Positions 10,828 through 22,012 of a stretch of 64,000 nt of DNA are shown piece by piece. Position 1 is the stretch's first letter; every line of letters starts with the position of its first letter. This stretch comes from Nephrocerus scutellatus (Eukaryota; Arthropoda; Insecta; Diptera; Pipunculidae). The stretch covers positions 85,427,919-85,491,918 of the forward strand of contig OX352761.1 of NCBI GenBank assembly GCA_947095585.1, read 5' to 3'. The notes beneath the pieces are model-generated. The model saw nothing but the letters and a program-made list of their open reading frames with translations, searched no databases and was not told the origin of the DNA. The translations under genes were made by a program, and so were the position numbers.

Positions 10828-11767
10828 TTTACTATCACAAGGGAAGAGTTTCTGCCAAATAAACCCCGTCCGTGTGATATGTGTGGTCAATTCGGTCATG
10901 AGTTGGACAAGTGCCAAGGATTGAATGTTATTGACGTTGGAAGTGGAAATAATTTTAAGCCCGACGTGCCAGTGGGGGCTGAAGTTAAGTTCATTTTCGT
11001 TAGACTCAATGTTTTAAGGGAATATCTAAAAAAAACACTTGAAATGCCAAATCTTCCATTTAAATACAAATTTGACCGAGCCCTTGACGACTGGGTGTTT
11101 ATGTGTTTTTTTTTTGTGGGAAATGATTTTTTGCCACATTTACCTAGCTTAGAAATTCGTGAAGGTGCTGTTGACCGTTTGGTTGAGTTGTACAAAAAGT
11201 GTGTATACAAGACAGGTGGTTACATTACAAATTCCGGTGAGGTAAACCTTGATCGAGTACAGCTGATCATGAATGATTTGGGAAATGCTGAAGACCAAAT
11301 TTTTAAGGAACGTCAACGGCGAGAGCAACAGTTTAAGGCTCGTGAAAAGGCAAAGAAAAGACGAGAGCAGGGGCCAGATTTTAGCAATATGAATAACTCT
11401 TCGCAATTTGCTCCAACGCCATTAGGCCATGGAATTGCACCAAATCCAATTGTAAATTATAGAGAAGAGGCAACTCGTCTTAGACTCGGTAATTTACGCG
11501 GACGTGCAGGTCTGATTGCAATACTGCAACAAAAACAAAATGTAGCACAAAAAAATGAAGGAAGAGGCCATAAGAGGACATATGATGAAGCTGGGTTAGA
11601 GGAAGAAGACCACCAGAATAACGATGAAGTCCGCCTATGGGAGGATGGATTTAAAGATCGCTACTACGAATCGAAATTTGACGTTGGATCAAATAATTAG
11701 AATTCAGATATTCCGTTGCATTGCAGTACGTACGAGGGTTATGTTGGGTCCTCAAGTACTATTACCA
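10824..11767 (+). pseudogene. Rat1: Rat1 exon 3 fragment, 5'- and 3'-truncated copy 2
   Basis: Starts inside exon 3 (equivalent to residue ~250), directly fused to the 3' part of a LINE, and ends at the array junction. It has three extra T's at 11105-11114 (an added Phe), changes to Lys and Ile at two otherwise fixed positions, and a one-base deletion near 11696 that creates a TAG at 11698-11700. It has no promoter, no exon 1 and no active-site region before the CCHC knuckle, so this copy is dead. Confidence 0.88.
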
Positions 11768-11770
11768 CAC

Positions 11771-12353
11771 CACCACACTTATTTATTTTTGTAGTACTAC
11801 TTGTTGGTAGATGGTGTTTGTTTCATAGCAGCCTGCTTTCAAAAAGCAGCCCAAGTTACTGGATCACTTTGTTGATAGTAATCTCTACTCCATTGAGGGT
11901 AATTGGATGCATTCGCCCCAACTTTCTTCTATTGATGAAGGGAACCAGTGTGGTCTTGTTTGAGTTTACTCTGAGTCCCACGTCTTGGCACCATCTGCTC
12001 GTGGTGGTTGTACCGTTTTTGATTTAGTTGCAGCGCGCTTTCTGAAACTTTCCTCTTCAGCTAGTCACTGAAGGAGTTTATCTTAAAGGGTGCTCCACAA
12101 AAGGGGAGGTAGTACCCCTCCTTGTGGGCATCCTCTTGTCGTCCTCCACATCTCCGGTTTCGAGTCCCCTCTCTTCTTTAGGCTACTCATTGATATTTTA
12201 TCATGTCGATTGCGTGAACCGCTGACTTGATCGTGTCTCTATTACGCAAGTTGATGTAGATGGTAGCGAAAAACGCAACCACATAGCTCCTGACAGCCGA
12301 TCACTTTCCGCAAACCTGTGTAGAGCCCTTTATTTTGCACTCCGATCAGAGAT
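11771..12353 (-). pseudogene. LINE reverse-transcriptase relic (U3 copy)
   Basis: Nearly identical copy of the relic at 140-722, joined to the end of the 5'-deleted Rat1 copy at 11767. Confidence 0.7.
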
Positions 12354-12365
12354 CAATTTAAATGA

Positions 12366-12543
12366 AATTAAAAAAACTTGTATGGGAACCACCCTAACCC
12401 GGTCCGGATCACTTCCAAATTGACTACAATTTAATTACAACATTTCAGGAAAATTGGGCTTTAGGAAGTGCGTTAAAAATTGGTCGCAAGATTCCACCAG
12501 CCACAGACAACCGTGCACGCGAAGTTAATATAGAGAATTTAAA
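12366..12543 (+). repeat. TIR repeat, right-end fragment (U3)
   Basis: Copy of the fragment at 735-912, amplified with the array. Confidence 0.65.
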
Positions 12544-12891
12544 ACTTGAAATTTTCCTTGTAATTCTCTTATCGGAGAATTGTGGTGAAAATCCACCACC
12601 AAATGGGAAAAACATAGCGCACGTTTGGTACGACGTGCACACGACGACGTACGAAGTATTAGGTACTTCTAAAATTCTTTATTTTGAAGTTGAGTTAAGC
12701 TGTTGAGCAGTGTGAGTGCGTAACCGGTTCCTCATATAATATGATACAAAACACAAATTAAAAATGCACTCACACAACTGATGCTAGAACACGTTTGAAT
12801 TGCGGAACCCATTCATTTTTGTATAAATTTTTTTATTCTGCTTCGTTCCTCTTGATATCTCTATACTCTTTGCTTTCAATAATATTTCGGT

Positions 12892-13110
12892 TATTCCTTA
12901 ATAAACAGACTTTCGCTGTCATCAAATGTCAAAACTGGTAGACTACCGCTAGAACAGTCTCTGCTGCTTATCCCACTTCTTGATATTTCATGATCCGTCA
13001 AATACACTAAATCACTAAATTACCATATCTTTGGCTGGTAAATATCATCCCGTCCTGTGCCCGATCTTTCTTATTTTTAATTTTTTTTGATTCCGCGCGA
13101 AAATTTGTTT
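12892..13110 (-). pseudogene. MADF-like domain relic (U3)
   Basis: Copy of the relic at 1261-1480, amplified with the array. Confidence 0.38.
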
Positions 13111-14113
13111 TTCTTATCTCTTTTCTTCTATTTTTTTACAGCGCTTTTTGCTTTAATCATTATATTTTACCGATTTCACTTTCCACAAACAAGGAATTCT
13201 CATTGTCATTATCATCAGCACCAGCTGCTCAGCTGCTGAATTCTTGACCGCAGCCAATGTATCAATGTTACTTGACAAAAACATTGAAACGCATGCAAAC
13301 GAGCAATGATACTTGAATGAGCCAAGCTTCAAGACATATTGTCAAGAACATTGATTGTATGGCGCGTTAGTGAATCCAAGTGATTTCCATTCCCCGCGCG
13401 GCGCGCAGTATTGTAAATGAAATTGATGAACTACTTAAAAAACTTCTTAATTTGACATTTGTAAACGACGTGTGATCGTAAATATATTTCATATTAATTT
13501 TTCTTTGTTTTACAAATTAATTAAATTCGTGAGTGCTAAATAAATATGAAATTGATTTTTTTATGTTGTTATGGTAAGAAGAAAACGCAATTTACGTGGC
13601 TTTTAGATTTTCAAAAATGTATTACTAGTTATATTTACCACAATTTCCAAAAAACCATCTACGGTAAATCGGATTTCCCTTCTAACAGATCTTGATATTT
13701 TTTTTTTTCAAATTTTATATACATATATCTCCGATGGACAACACTTTTTGTAAAAAAAAAATTTCATTAACTGCAACAACAACAACACATGCAACAAAAC
13801 AATGTAAACAAAAGGTTCTCGGCTTTCGTGTTCGTTTTTTCGAGAAAATATATGAGCTTGACCGCAGATTTCTAAAACAAACAAAATATACGACGATACG
13901 AAAAGTTTCATTTTTCACCTAATGCTCCAATTCAATTTTCAATTCTTTATTGAGACTGTTTTCCAAATTATATACATTTAGTTTGACGTTTAACAGTAGC
14001 CGACTAGTAAGTATGTCAAGCTATTACAAAGTTCTTAAGTAACTAGACATTTTCTTAAATGTTGATACTGCTGTTTTTAGCTACAAATAGTATTTGTACT
14101 CTTAATTATATGT

Positions 14114-14463
14114 TTAATGATGTGTACTTTATTGAAAAAGGATAGTAGTCACTATTTAATATATTTACAAAGAAATGCTTAACAAATAAAAGGTGGTGGC
14201 TGTACCAAAAAGAAATATGTTTTATTGCGCACCGTTGTCCGAGCTGGCGTATGTCGACCGACGTCTGCGAGAAACCAAGGAACTGTCTAATACAATATGT
14301 ACACTTTTTGCTATCGCAAAGGCTGCGACCGTAGCTGTGTAGCATGTATGTGCGCTTATATAAAAAACGAAATCGACTGTCGTCACGCCGTCAGCTCGGA
14401 CCACGGTGTGAATGTGTAGCACATGCATGTGTATATTTATGATTGCAAAATGTGCTCGCTACA
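14114..14463 (-). repeat. 3' LTR of the tRNA-Arg-primed element
   Basis: 350 bp, element-strand start TGTAGCGAGC. It differs from the 5' LTR by the lack of a 15-base segment near its start and by very few substitutions, which points to a fairly young insertion. Confidence 0.9.
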
Positions 14464-14474
14464 GTACTCCGCCC

Positions 14475-17400
14475 TTAGTGACAGCGATATGGGTTGAGTG
14501 CCTTAGGACGATGTGAAATCCTGCCTGATCTCGTTCTAATGCAGTTAGGCTTCGTTATTGCTGGTGCTGGAATTCCTGTAGCTTGATTTGGTGTTGTGTT
14601 TCGATTATGATGTCGTTGTTTCTGTTGCTGCGGTACTGTTATTCTCACCGTTTTCGGCTTAGTTTGCGGTTTCAGCTGGGTGCTGTTGTTGCTTGGTGCA
14701 AGATGCTGCTGTTCGTTGGCGATTTGTGCGCTTTTTAGGCGATCGATGGAGACGTTTTTAGGCTTGTTTTTAACCAATACTTGGAAGAACTTGGTGTTCC
14801 GTTTGAGGATCTTGAAAGGGCCATCGTATGGTGGTTGCAGTGGTGTACGAACTGCGTCGTGACGAATGAAAACATGGGTGCACTTGGTCAGTTCTGGTTG
14901 CAGGAATAACGGCGTTGCTGCTGCTTGGTGATGTGCAGTTTGTATTGGGCGAATTTTGTTCATGTGTTCTCTCAAGCTTTGCACAAATTCGTTTGCATTT
15001 GGTGATGCTGTAGAGGACGTGAAAAATTCGCCTGGTAGTCTTAGCGTTTGACCGTACACGAGTTCTGCTGCTGATGCGCCGATGTCTTCTTTATACGATG
15101 ATCGTAAGCCTAGTAAGATTATAGGCAGAATTTCCGGCCAGGAAGAAGAGTGGTGACATTTAATCGCTGTTTTCAATGTGCGATGCCACCGTTCGATGAT
15201 TCCGTTGGATTGCGGATGGTAGCTCGTAGTGCGAAAATGATAGCAACCGACTAGCTGAGTGAGCTCATTGAAGAGAGCGCTTTCGAATTGTCTTCCTTGG
15301 TCTGTCGTTATATTTGCAGGGACACCGAAACGAGCGAACCAGCCGCTGATTAGAGCTTTAGCCACGGACTCGGCGGTTTGATCTACAAGAGGTATCGCTT
15401 CGGGTCATCTGGTAAAACGATCTATGATCGTTAAGTAGTAATTGTAACCATTCGAGTAGGGCAATGGGCCGATGAGGTCAATGTTGATGTGTTTAAAGCG
15501 ATCAGATGGCAGCTCGTAGTTTTGAAGAGACGATCTGTTGTGTCGAATGATCTTAGCTTTCTGACACTGAATGCATTGGCGAATCATTTGCCTGCAATCG
15601 CGCTTCATGGAAGGCCAGAAAAAACGTTCTGTTACTAGTTTGGTTGTTGCTCGGGCACCAGGATGTGCCAGGCCATGAAGCTGGTGGAGCACGGTTAGTC
15701 TTTCCGCCTGTGGTATAAATGGTCGAATTCGGCCCGTAGAGGTTTCGCACCAAATTTTCTTCTGTGAGCCCGGTACGCTTAGCTGCTTGAAAGTATACAA
15801 TTTATTATTCAGTACGGACGTGAGTTCAACCTGGTTGTCTTCCTGTTGATCGGCGATGGTTAGGAAATTGACGCTACCTGATGCTACGTGAGCCTCGTCG
15901 ATGTTCGGTTCGTTAGTATAGGCGGTTCTCGAAAGAAGATCTGCAACTACGTTTTCGGTACCCTTGACATGCTGAATATTCGTAGAAAATTGGCCAATGA
16001 AATCTAAATGACGACTTACCCTCGGTGATGCCTTGTCCGATTTTTGCTTGAAGGCGTACGTCAGCGGCTTGTGATCCGTAAGGATCGTAAATACTCGAGC
16101 GTCAAGGACGTGGCGGAAGTGTTTGATGGCTTGATACATAGCCAGGAGTTCACGGTCGTAGGTGGAGTATTTTCGCTGCGCTGTTGTAAGACTGCGGGAG
16201 AAAAAACCCAATGGCTGTAAGTCGTTTCCTACTACTTGGTGTAGTGCTGCTCCCACGGCTGTTTCCGATGCGTCGTGTAGACGAAGTGTTGCACCTTCGA
16301 CAGGGTGAGCCAGAAGGGCGGCGTCGGCCAACTGCTGCTTGCACTTGTTGAATGCTTCGATGTTGTCTGAGGACCAGCTGACAGGAGATTTGTCGTTTTT
16401 CCGGTTCCCTTGTATTAAAGCGTGAAGTTTAATTTGTTCGGACGCTGCGTGCGGAAGAAAACGACGGTAATAGTTCAGCATACCGATGAATTTCCGAAGG
16501 TCTTTGGCTACGGAGGGCCTTGGGAAGTTGAGGATGGCTTCGACTTTTTCGGGAAGCGGTCGTATGCCATCGGTGCTTATTTGGTGTCCGAGGAACTTCA
16601 CGATGGGCTGGGCGAAGCAGCATTTGGCGACGTTGATGGTGACGCCATGCTGGCGAAAACGTTGGAATAAAATCCTCAGATGATGCAAATGTTGTTCATG
16701 AGAAGTTGATCCTACGATGATGTCATCGATATATGCATACACGAAATCCAAATCCTTCAGGACTTCGTGCATAAATCGTTGAAAGGTTTGGCCAGCGTTG
16801 CACAAACCGAACTGCATACGAGTGAATTCGTAAAGTCCGAACGGTGTGGTGATTGCGGTTTTCTTGACGTCTTCTTCTAATATCGGGATTTGGTGATAGG
16901 TGCGAATTAGGTCAATCGTGGAAAATATGGTTTTGTTGGCGAATGTGGCAGTGCAGTCTTGGATGTGCGGAATGGGGTAGCGATCAGGAACGGTGATTGC
17001 GTTTAAACGACGATAATCGCCGCATGGTCTCCATTCGTTGTCGTTTTTGCGCACCATATGTAAAGGACTTGCCCATTCGCTGTCGGAGGCACGACAAATA
17101 CCGGTTTCCACGAGATGACGAAATTCGGCTTTTGCGGCTCGCAGTTTATCACCTGCCAATCGACGAGGGCGTTCGAATACTGGAGGGCCGTTCGTGGTAA
17201 TATGGTGAGCGGTTTTTGATGCCTTTAACTCGCTGTGAATGGATGGCTTTGTAATATCGATGAATTCTTGAAGCAACTCTGAGTGCGTTGCAGATTTGTC
17301 GATTGTTGAAATGCCAGACGAGTGTGTCGTGGTGATAATTGCTGACGCTGAGACTTTAGTGAGCGAGTCGATAAGTCTTTTGTTTCGGAGGTCGATTATT

Positions 17401-17810
17401 ATGCCGTAATGCTTTAAAAAATCAGCGCCGATGATGGCTTTCTTGATATCAGCGACAATGAAGGTCCAACCGAATTCTCGTCTTAAGCCAAGGTTTACTT
17501 TCACGTGTTTGCATCCGTAGGTTTTGATGGTGGAACCGTTTGCTGCGTACAGAGTGATGGTGTTTGAGTCTGGAGACCGTTTGCGTTCGATGGATGTTGG
17601 TGGCACAAGAGAAATGTCGGCGCCTGTATCGATGAGGTAATTCGATTTCGTTGTGCGGTCGGTTATAAAGAGGCGTGCTGTCGAAAATTGGCCATGCGCG
17701 TCCGCCCCTAGTGACGTGTGGCATACTAGTTTTCCGCATGATTGGATGCAAATTTGCATCCAGGCTTGCACTTCTTGGCTGCACTGCCGAATCTCTCGTG
17801 ATACCAACAT
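14475..17810 (-). pseudogene. Pol of the tRNA-Arg-primed gypsy element, one premature stop
   Basis: Order from the right: retropepsin ([13 protein letters not shown], residues ~59-71), reverse transcriptase ([10 protein letters not shown], then [10 protein letters not shown] with the Asp pair at ~361-363), RNase H ([24 protein letters not shown]), integrase zinc finger ([10 protein letters not shown] … CIQCQKAK), and integrase core (INIDLIGPL; then TTDQGRQFES and NGIIERWHRTLK for the second Asp and the Glu). A single in-frame TGA at 15405-15407 cuts the integrase core between its first and second acidic residues. Apart from this the 1112-codon frame is open, ending 12 bases before the 3' LTR. 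A purine-rich tract (AAGGGCGGAG) lies at 14464-14476. The element is otherwise well preserved. Confidence 0.88.
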
Positions 17811-18688
17811 ATATCGAGGCGTTGACTCGATCTGGAACGGGAACGTTGACGACTATGGCTGCTGTGACGGTTGCGACGATTCGCGGTAACACTAAGCTCT
17901 TGGATTTGAGCGGTTAATTCCGCGACGCGAGCTTCTAGCTCTGGAATGCTACGAGAACCGGCTAGCTGAGGTGTGTTGGAATTGAATCTTCCGTGATTTG
18001 TCAGAGCATGTGCTGAGTTTAGCTCAACAGAACGCGTCGATTCGCGTGTAATAGTTGATATTTGGTGGTGCTCGGGCACCATATCCCAAATTTTGTCGGC
18101 AATGATTGCCAGATCGTCCAGATTTCCCGGAGCTGCGACGACAACTGCTTGTATATATTGGGGCAGTTGATTAACCCATAACGAGCGTAACATCTGGTCT
18201 GAAACCAGCGTACCACCGACCTGGCGTTGCTCGTTTAGTAGGTGTGACGGTTTACGGTCACCTATTTGCAACCCCGACAACAAGGTTTTAATTCGGCGTT
18301 GTTCCGACTCGGAAAATACACGGATTATCTGCTCTTTTAGGGCATCATATTTCCCCTCGGCGGGTGGGTTTTCAACAAGGGACGCGACGTGTGTAAGCAC
18401 ATTTGGTTTAAGTTGTGTGAGCAATAAATGGTATCGCGTAATATCGGCTCGCACCTTGTGAATCGCGAACTGTGCTTCGACCTGCTTAAACCAGACGCGA
18501 ATGTTCTGGTGCCAAAATTCAGGAAGCGTGATTTTAACTTTCACCGCGTCTAAATCGCGTTCGACACTTGGTGGGAATACGGTGTTCGACGGTAAGCCAG
18601 ACAGACTCTGCTGCGTTGCGTCGCTAGCGACTGCCAGCGGAGCGCTAGAACTCCCTTGATCCGAAGATGCGTCCGATGAATCCGGCAT
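17726..18688 (-). CDS. Gag of the tRNA-Arg-primed gypsy element
   Basis: 320 residues. An N-terminal Ser/Ala-rich segment is followed by an '[20 protein letters not shown]' core (residues ~55-75) typical of one group of arthropod gypsy Gag proteins. A Ser/Arg-rich basic stretch comes before a C-terminal C-x2-H-x9-C-x3-C metal-binding motif ([18 protein letters not shown]) instead of the usual CCHC knuckle. This CHCC form is known from the CsRn1/Kabuki-type gypsy lineage, so the lineage assignment is tentative. It overlaps pol in the -1 frame, implying programmed frameshifting. The start is the first Met after the 5' LTR and primer site. Confidence 0.82.
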   Translation of the reverse strand: MPDSSDASSDQGSSSAPLAVASDATQQSLSGLPSNTVFPPSVERDLDAVKVKITLPEFWHQNIRVWFKQVEAQFAIHKVRADITRYHLLLTQLKPNVLTHVASLVENPPAEGKYDALKEQIIRVFSESEQRRIKTLLSGLQIGDRKPSHLLNEQRQVGGTLVSDQMLRSLWVNQLPQYIQAVVVAAPGNLDDLAIIADKIWDMVPEHHQISTITRESTRSVELNSAHALTNHGRFNSNTPQLAGSRSIPELEARVAELTAQIQELSVTANRRNRHSSHSRQRSRSRSSQRLDICWYHERFGSAAKKCKPGCKFASNHAEN

Positions 18689-18857
18689 TTTACCACACTA
18701 TGCACGATTTAAGATGTCACCTCGACACGACAAAACAAAGATATAGTTCTTAAAAATTTTTGACCGAAACTAGGTTGGTTTATGCGACCACGTTTTTTAC
18801 AAAAATAATATTTCCGATTTTTCACGAATTAATACGCTTGTTAAATTTTTGCTAAAC

Positions 18858-18876
18858 ACTCCTGGCAGGATCGCCA
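18858..18876 (-). promoter_or_regulatory. Primer-binding site, tRNA-Arg
   Basis: On the element strand, two bases after the 5' LTR, TGGCGATCCTGCCAGGAGT is complementary to the 3' end (…ACTCCTGGCAGGATCGCCA) of fly tRNA-Arg(ACG). The tRNA end is from memory. Use of tRNA-Arg is known for the 412/mdg1 group of gypsy elements. Confidence 0.75.
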
Positions 18877-18878
18877 CT

Positions 18879-19243
18879 TTAGTGATGTGTACTTTATTGA
18901 AAAAGGATAGTAGTCACTATTTAATATATTTACAAAGAAATGCTTAACAAATAAAAGGTGGTGGCTGTACCAAAAAGAAATATGTTTTATTGCGCACCGT
19001 TGTCCGAGCTGGCGTATGTCGACCGACGTCTGCGAGAAACCAAGGAACTGTCTAATACAATATGTACACTTTTTGCTATCGCAAAGGCTGCGACCGTAGC
19101 TGTGTAGCATGTATGTGCGCTTATATAAAAAACGAAATCGACTGTCGTCACGCCGTCAGCTCGGACCACGGTGTGAATGTGTAGCACATGCATGTGTATA
19201 TTTATGATTGCATGTAAAATGCAAGCAAAATGTGCTCGCTACA
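18879..19243 (-). repeat. 5' LTR of the tRNA-Arg-primed element
   Basis: 365 bp. It carries an extra 15-base stretch (GCATGTAAAATGCAA region, 19210-19225) that the other LTR lacks. Confidence 0.9.
19120..19127 (-). promoter_or_regulatory. TATA box in the 5' LTR
   Basis: On the element strand TATATAAG precedes CGCACAT, a good Pol II TATA element in the expected position. The same box occurs in the 3' LTR near 14354. Confidence 0.5.
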
Positions 19244-19547
19244 TATGTATAGTGTATTTGCTTGCTCATAGCTTACATCTTTTTCTGCCTCATAGGCACT
19301 TATAACTAGTTAACATAACAAAAAACAAAAAAAATAAATCTAAATGTGTGTTGTAATCCATAAAAAGGTAACCTAACCTAAAAAACTAAATTAAATAATT
19401 TTTTTTTATATATATATATATATTTTTTTATTTTTTTATTTTTTTTTATTTTATTTATTATATATATATACATACATAGTGTTTAGCTGATTTTTTTATT
19501 CATTGTCTAGATGTGTGTACGAATCTTATATTTAGATCTAAATTATA

Positions 19548-20828
19548 TTATGTTCTGTAATTTATAGCAGATGTTTTCAAGTAGAAGGGCACAATTATGT
19601 TCTCCGCTTCATCAGGGCTGATGATATGGTTGGCTGAATCGTCGTGCAGAATATTTACTGGTGACAGATAGTAGTTATCTATCAGTGACTCATTTATGTT
19701 TCTCTCAAAATTGGACATAGCTTTCCTCATTAGGTTAACCATGTATCTCATAAGCGGCACTACTTTTGCTCTATCATACAAAATGTTATTAGAAATCCAT
19801 TTTTTGTTGAGTTTTCTAAAAGTTCCAGTGCAGTGTCTCAGTGTCTCTTTAGAGGAAAGAAAGTTTGAAGTTAACAAGGGTTTTATAGTATAGATTGCAA
19901 ATCTCGCTTTATTAAGAGATTTCCTGGCGTGCTTATTAAAGTTAAATCTGTGGTGAAAATTAATACCCAGATATTTAATCTCGGTCTTTAACGGAATGAG
20001 CTTTTGGTCAAAGACCAGCTTGAGAGTTTTGCTTTCTCGTACTGCCAAATGGTGACCTTTTCCGCTAGAGTTTCTAAAACAAATTACTTCACACTTGTCT
20101 AAGTTTAATTTCAATCCCCAGTTTTGAAAGTATCCTTTAAAAACTGAGAGTTTGTCTTTAATCTTATCTAAGGCTTTCTGAGGTCTTTCGCTGCTGGATA
20201 AAATAATTGTATCGTCCGCATACAATATAGCACCTGGTTCATCCGTAAAGGGATCTGTAAATGGGAAGTCATTAAGAAATATATTAAACAAAGTTGGACC
20301 TAAAATAGAGCCTTGTGGTACGCCCGATAAAATTGGAATTATTCCAGATCTTTCATTTTTTATAAAGACTCTGGTGTTTCTATTTGACAAGTAACTTCCA
20401 ATTATTTTTATTAAATAGGCAGGGAAGTTAAGTTGGTGAAGTTTGAAGAGTAGACCTTTGTGCCACACTGAATCAAACGCTTTCTCAAAATCTAGTTCTA
20501 AACATACTGTGCAACGCCCATTTCTTAGGTTTTGTGTAATTTTATCTGAAAGGAGCATAATCGCATGGTAAGTGGAATGATATTTCTTGAAACCAAATTG
20601 GTTATTCTGAATTATATTTTGGTCGGAACAGACTTTATTTATCCCTCCTTCTAAGACTTTTTCAAACAGTTTGCCCATATTTGAAAGTAGTGATATTGGC
20701 CTAAAATCCTTTATATCTCTGGAACTCTTCTTTTTTGCCAATGGGATCAATTTGGCTTCTTTCCATGCTAAATGAAAATAACCATTATTAATGCAGTGAT
20801 TGAAGATTATGGATAATTTAATGTCCAA
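19548..20828 (-). CDS. LINE reverse transcriptase, C-terminal 426 codons
   Basis: Encodes an RNA-dependent DNA polymerase of a jockey-like LINE. Ordered motifs are KDFRPISLLSNMGKLFEKVL, LDFEKAFDSVWHKGL (motif A), GVPQGSILGPTLFNIFLND (motif B) and AILYADDTII (motif C with the catalytic Asp pair), then KCEVICF and IKYLGI. The C-terminal region follows to a normal stop. The upstream frame is broken: pieces of the same ORF lie at 20987-21286 and 21336-21626. The original ORF2 therefore began further right, and this open part is a remnant with an internal Met. Confidence 0.85.
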   Translation of the reverse strand: MDIKLSIIFNHCINNGYFHLAWKEAKLIPLAKKKSSRDIKDFRPISLLSNMGKLFEKVLEGGINKVCSDQNIIQNNQFGFKKYHSTYHAIMLLSDKITQNLRNGRCTVCLELDFEKAFDSVWHKGLLFKLHQLNFPAYLIKIIGSYLSNRNTRVFIKNERSGIIPILSGVPQGSILGPTLFNIFLNDFPFTDPFTDEPGAILYADDTIILSSSERPQKALDKIKDKLSVFKGYFQNWGLKLNLDKCEVICFRNSSGKGHHLAVRESKTLKLVFDQKLIPLKTEIKYLGINFHHRFNFNKHARKSLNKARFAIYTIKPLLTSNFLSSKETLRHCTGTFRKLNKKWISNNILYDRAKVVPLMRYMVNLMRKAMSNFERNINESLIDNYYLSPVNILHDDSANHIISPDEAENIIVPFYLKTSAINYRT

Positions 20829-21685
20829 ATAATGGGGGCATTTACGAATTATAAAGTTTGATATACCATCTGTACCAGCCGATTTTTTGTTGTTAAGATT
20901 CAGTCTTAATTCCTCAACTTCATCTGCACTAGTAAAGACAGATGGGTTATCTGGACTTGAGGCTAAGTTAGTAGGCGAAAAAACTGTTATAATGCTGTTT
21001 CTAGCGTTGCTAAAAAGTTACTGGCGAAATTATAGACAGTTGTGTTCAGATGGGTGTTTGCTGAAGGCAGTTTTTCAGAGTATATACCTGCAAAGAAATC
21101 GTGAAAGGCACCGAGCTTAGCATCACTATTGTTAAGGTCGTGGTTATTAAATGAAAGTGTACAATTTGAAATATCAGTACCAAAGAATTTTCTACCTGAT
21201 ATTCTATCGATTTCTTTAAAAGCTGCGGGAGAAGGTTTTATTTCTTTGAGTCTTTTTGCAAAGGCCTTATTAAGATCTATTCTCACTCTATCTCTGATGA
21301 TTTTAGTTAGGCATTTAATTCTATTATGTAATTCTCTACTCCTCTGTTATTCTATTAAGGCGATGATGGTATATTCGCTTAAGTTTCCTTTTCCAAACGT
21401 TTCGAGTTTTGAGTAATTCTTTTGTAAAAGATGAAATATTACAATATCTCATGCCTCTTGCAGTTTTTTTCACTGAATGATTTTCAGTACATGAATTAAT
21501 TTCGCTACTAATACTTTTTATAAATAGATCTATTGAGGAGTTCGAAATGTTACGGTCTATTGGTATATCGATTAGAGAGATTTTTTGATGCAGTTCTGAC
21601 CTAAATGTATGCCAATCAGTGTTCACAAAGCTTGTAAACGTTGGACGGTCGATTTCGAGTGGACGAAAACTGTGAAAGCCTAAAG

Positions 21686-22012
21686 TTAAAAGGACTCCAA
21701 AGTGATCAGAAGGAGATGAAATCGTTGTACAGCTGTAAGGATTTGTTTGGGGCTAGAGGTAAAAGAGATTAATGAAGATGAGACAATAAAAAAATCTAAG
21801 AGTGAAGACGTTCTGGGAAATGTTGGACTGTTTGGAGAAACTACCTCTAACGTTATAAATGGTCCGTCGTTAAGCCAGCTTTGAAGAAGCTGCCCATTTC
21901 TGTTAACAGTTGAATCACCCCATGCTGTGTGACGCGAGTTGAAATCACCACCTAGAATAACTTCGTTAAAGTTATTGGTAAGGGTATAAAGGCTATCCAG
22001 TTCACCTTTCAC
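21686..22012 (-). pseudogene. LINE endonuclease domain fragment
   Basis: Contains VILGGDFNSRHTAWGDS and LLDFFIVSS, typical of the APE-type endonuclease of jockey-like LINEs (the Asp-x-Asn core and the 'LD' motif). It belongs to the same element as 19548-20828, is separated from it by frameshifts, and is cut at the 5'-truncation point 22083. Confidence 0.75.

Larger units (their letters stand above)
6662..11767 (+). repeat. Tandem segmental duplication, unit 2 (U2), rearranged
   Basis: The left part (6662-8824) matches 140-2302 of U1. It is followed by the 3' end of a LINE (8825-9562), a second copy of the preceding ~1.26 kb (9570-10827), and a direct fusion of the LINE to Rat1 exon 3 at 10824-10830. 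The unit therefore lacks the right-hand repeat block and Rat1 exons 1-2. The fusion shows a 4-base overlap (AAAT) between LINE and Rat1. Confidence 0.85.
14114..19243 (-). mobile_element. Ty3/gypsy LTR retrotransposon primed by tRNA-Arg, nested in the LINE
   Basis: Flanked by the 5-base duplication TATGT (14109-14113 and 19244-19248). The empty target is visible in the U2 LINE fragments. It has two LTRs of 350 and 365 bp, a primer-binding site, gag, pol and a purine-rich tract. It is absent from the equivalent LINE copies in U2, so it inserted after the LINE and probably after the duplication. No env frame lies between pol and the 3' LTR. Confidence 0.92.
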
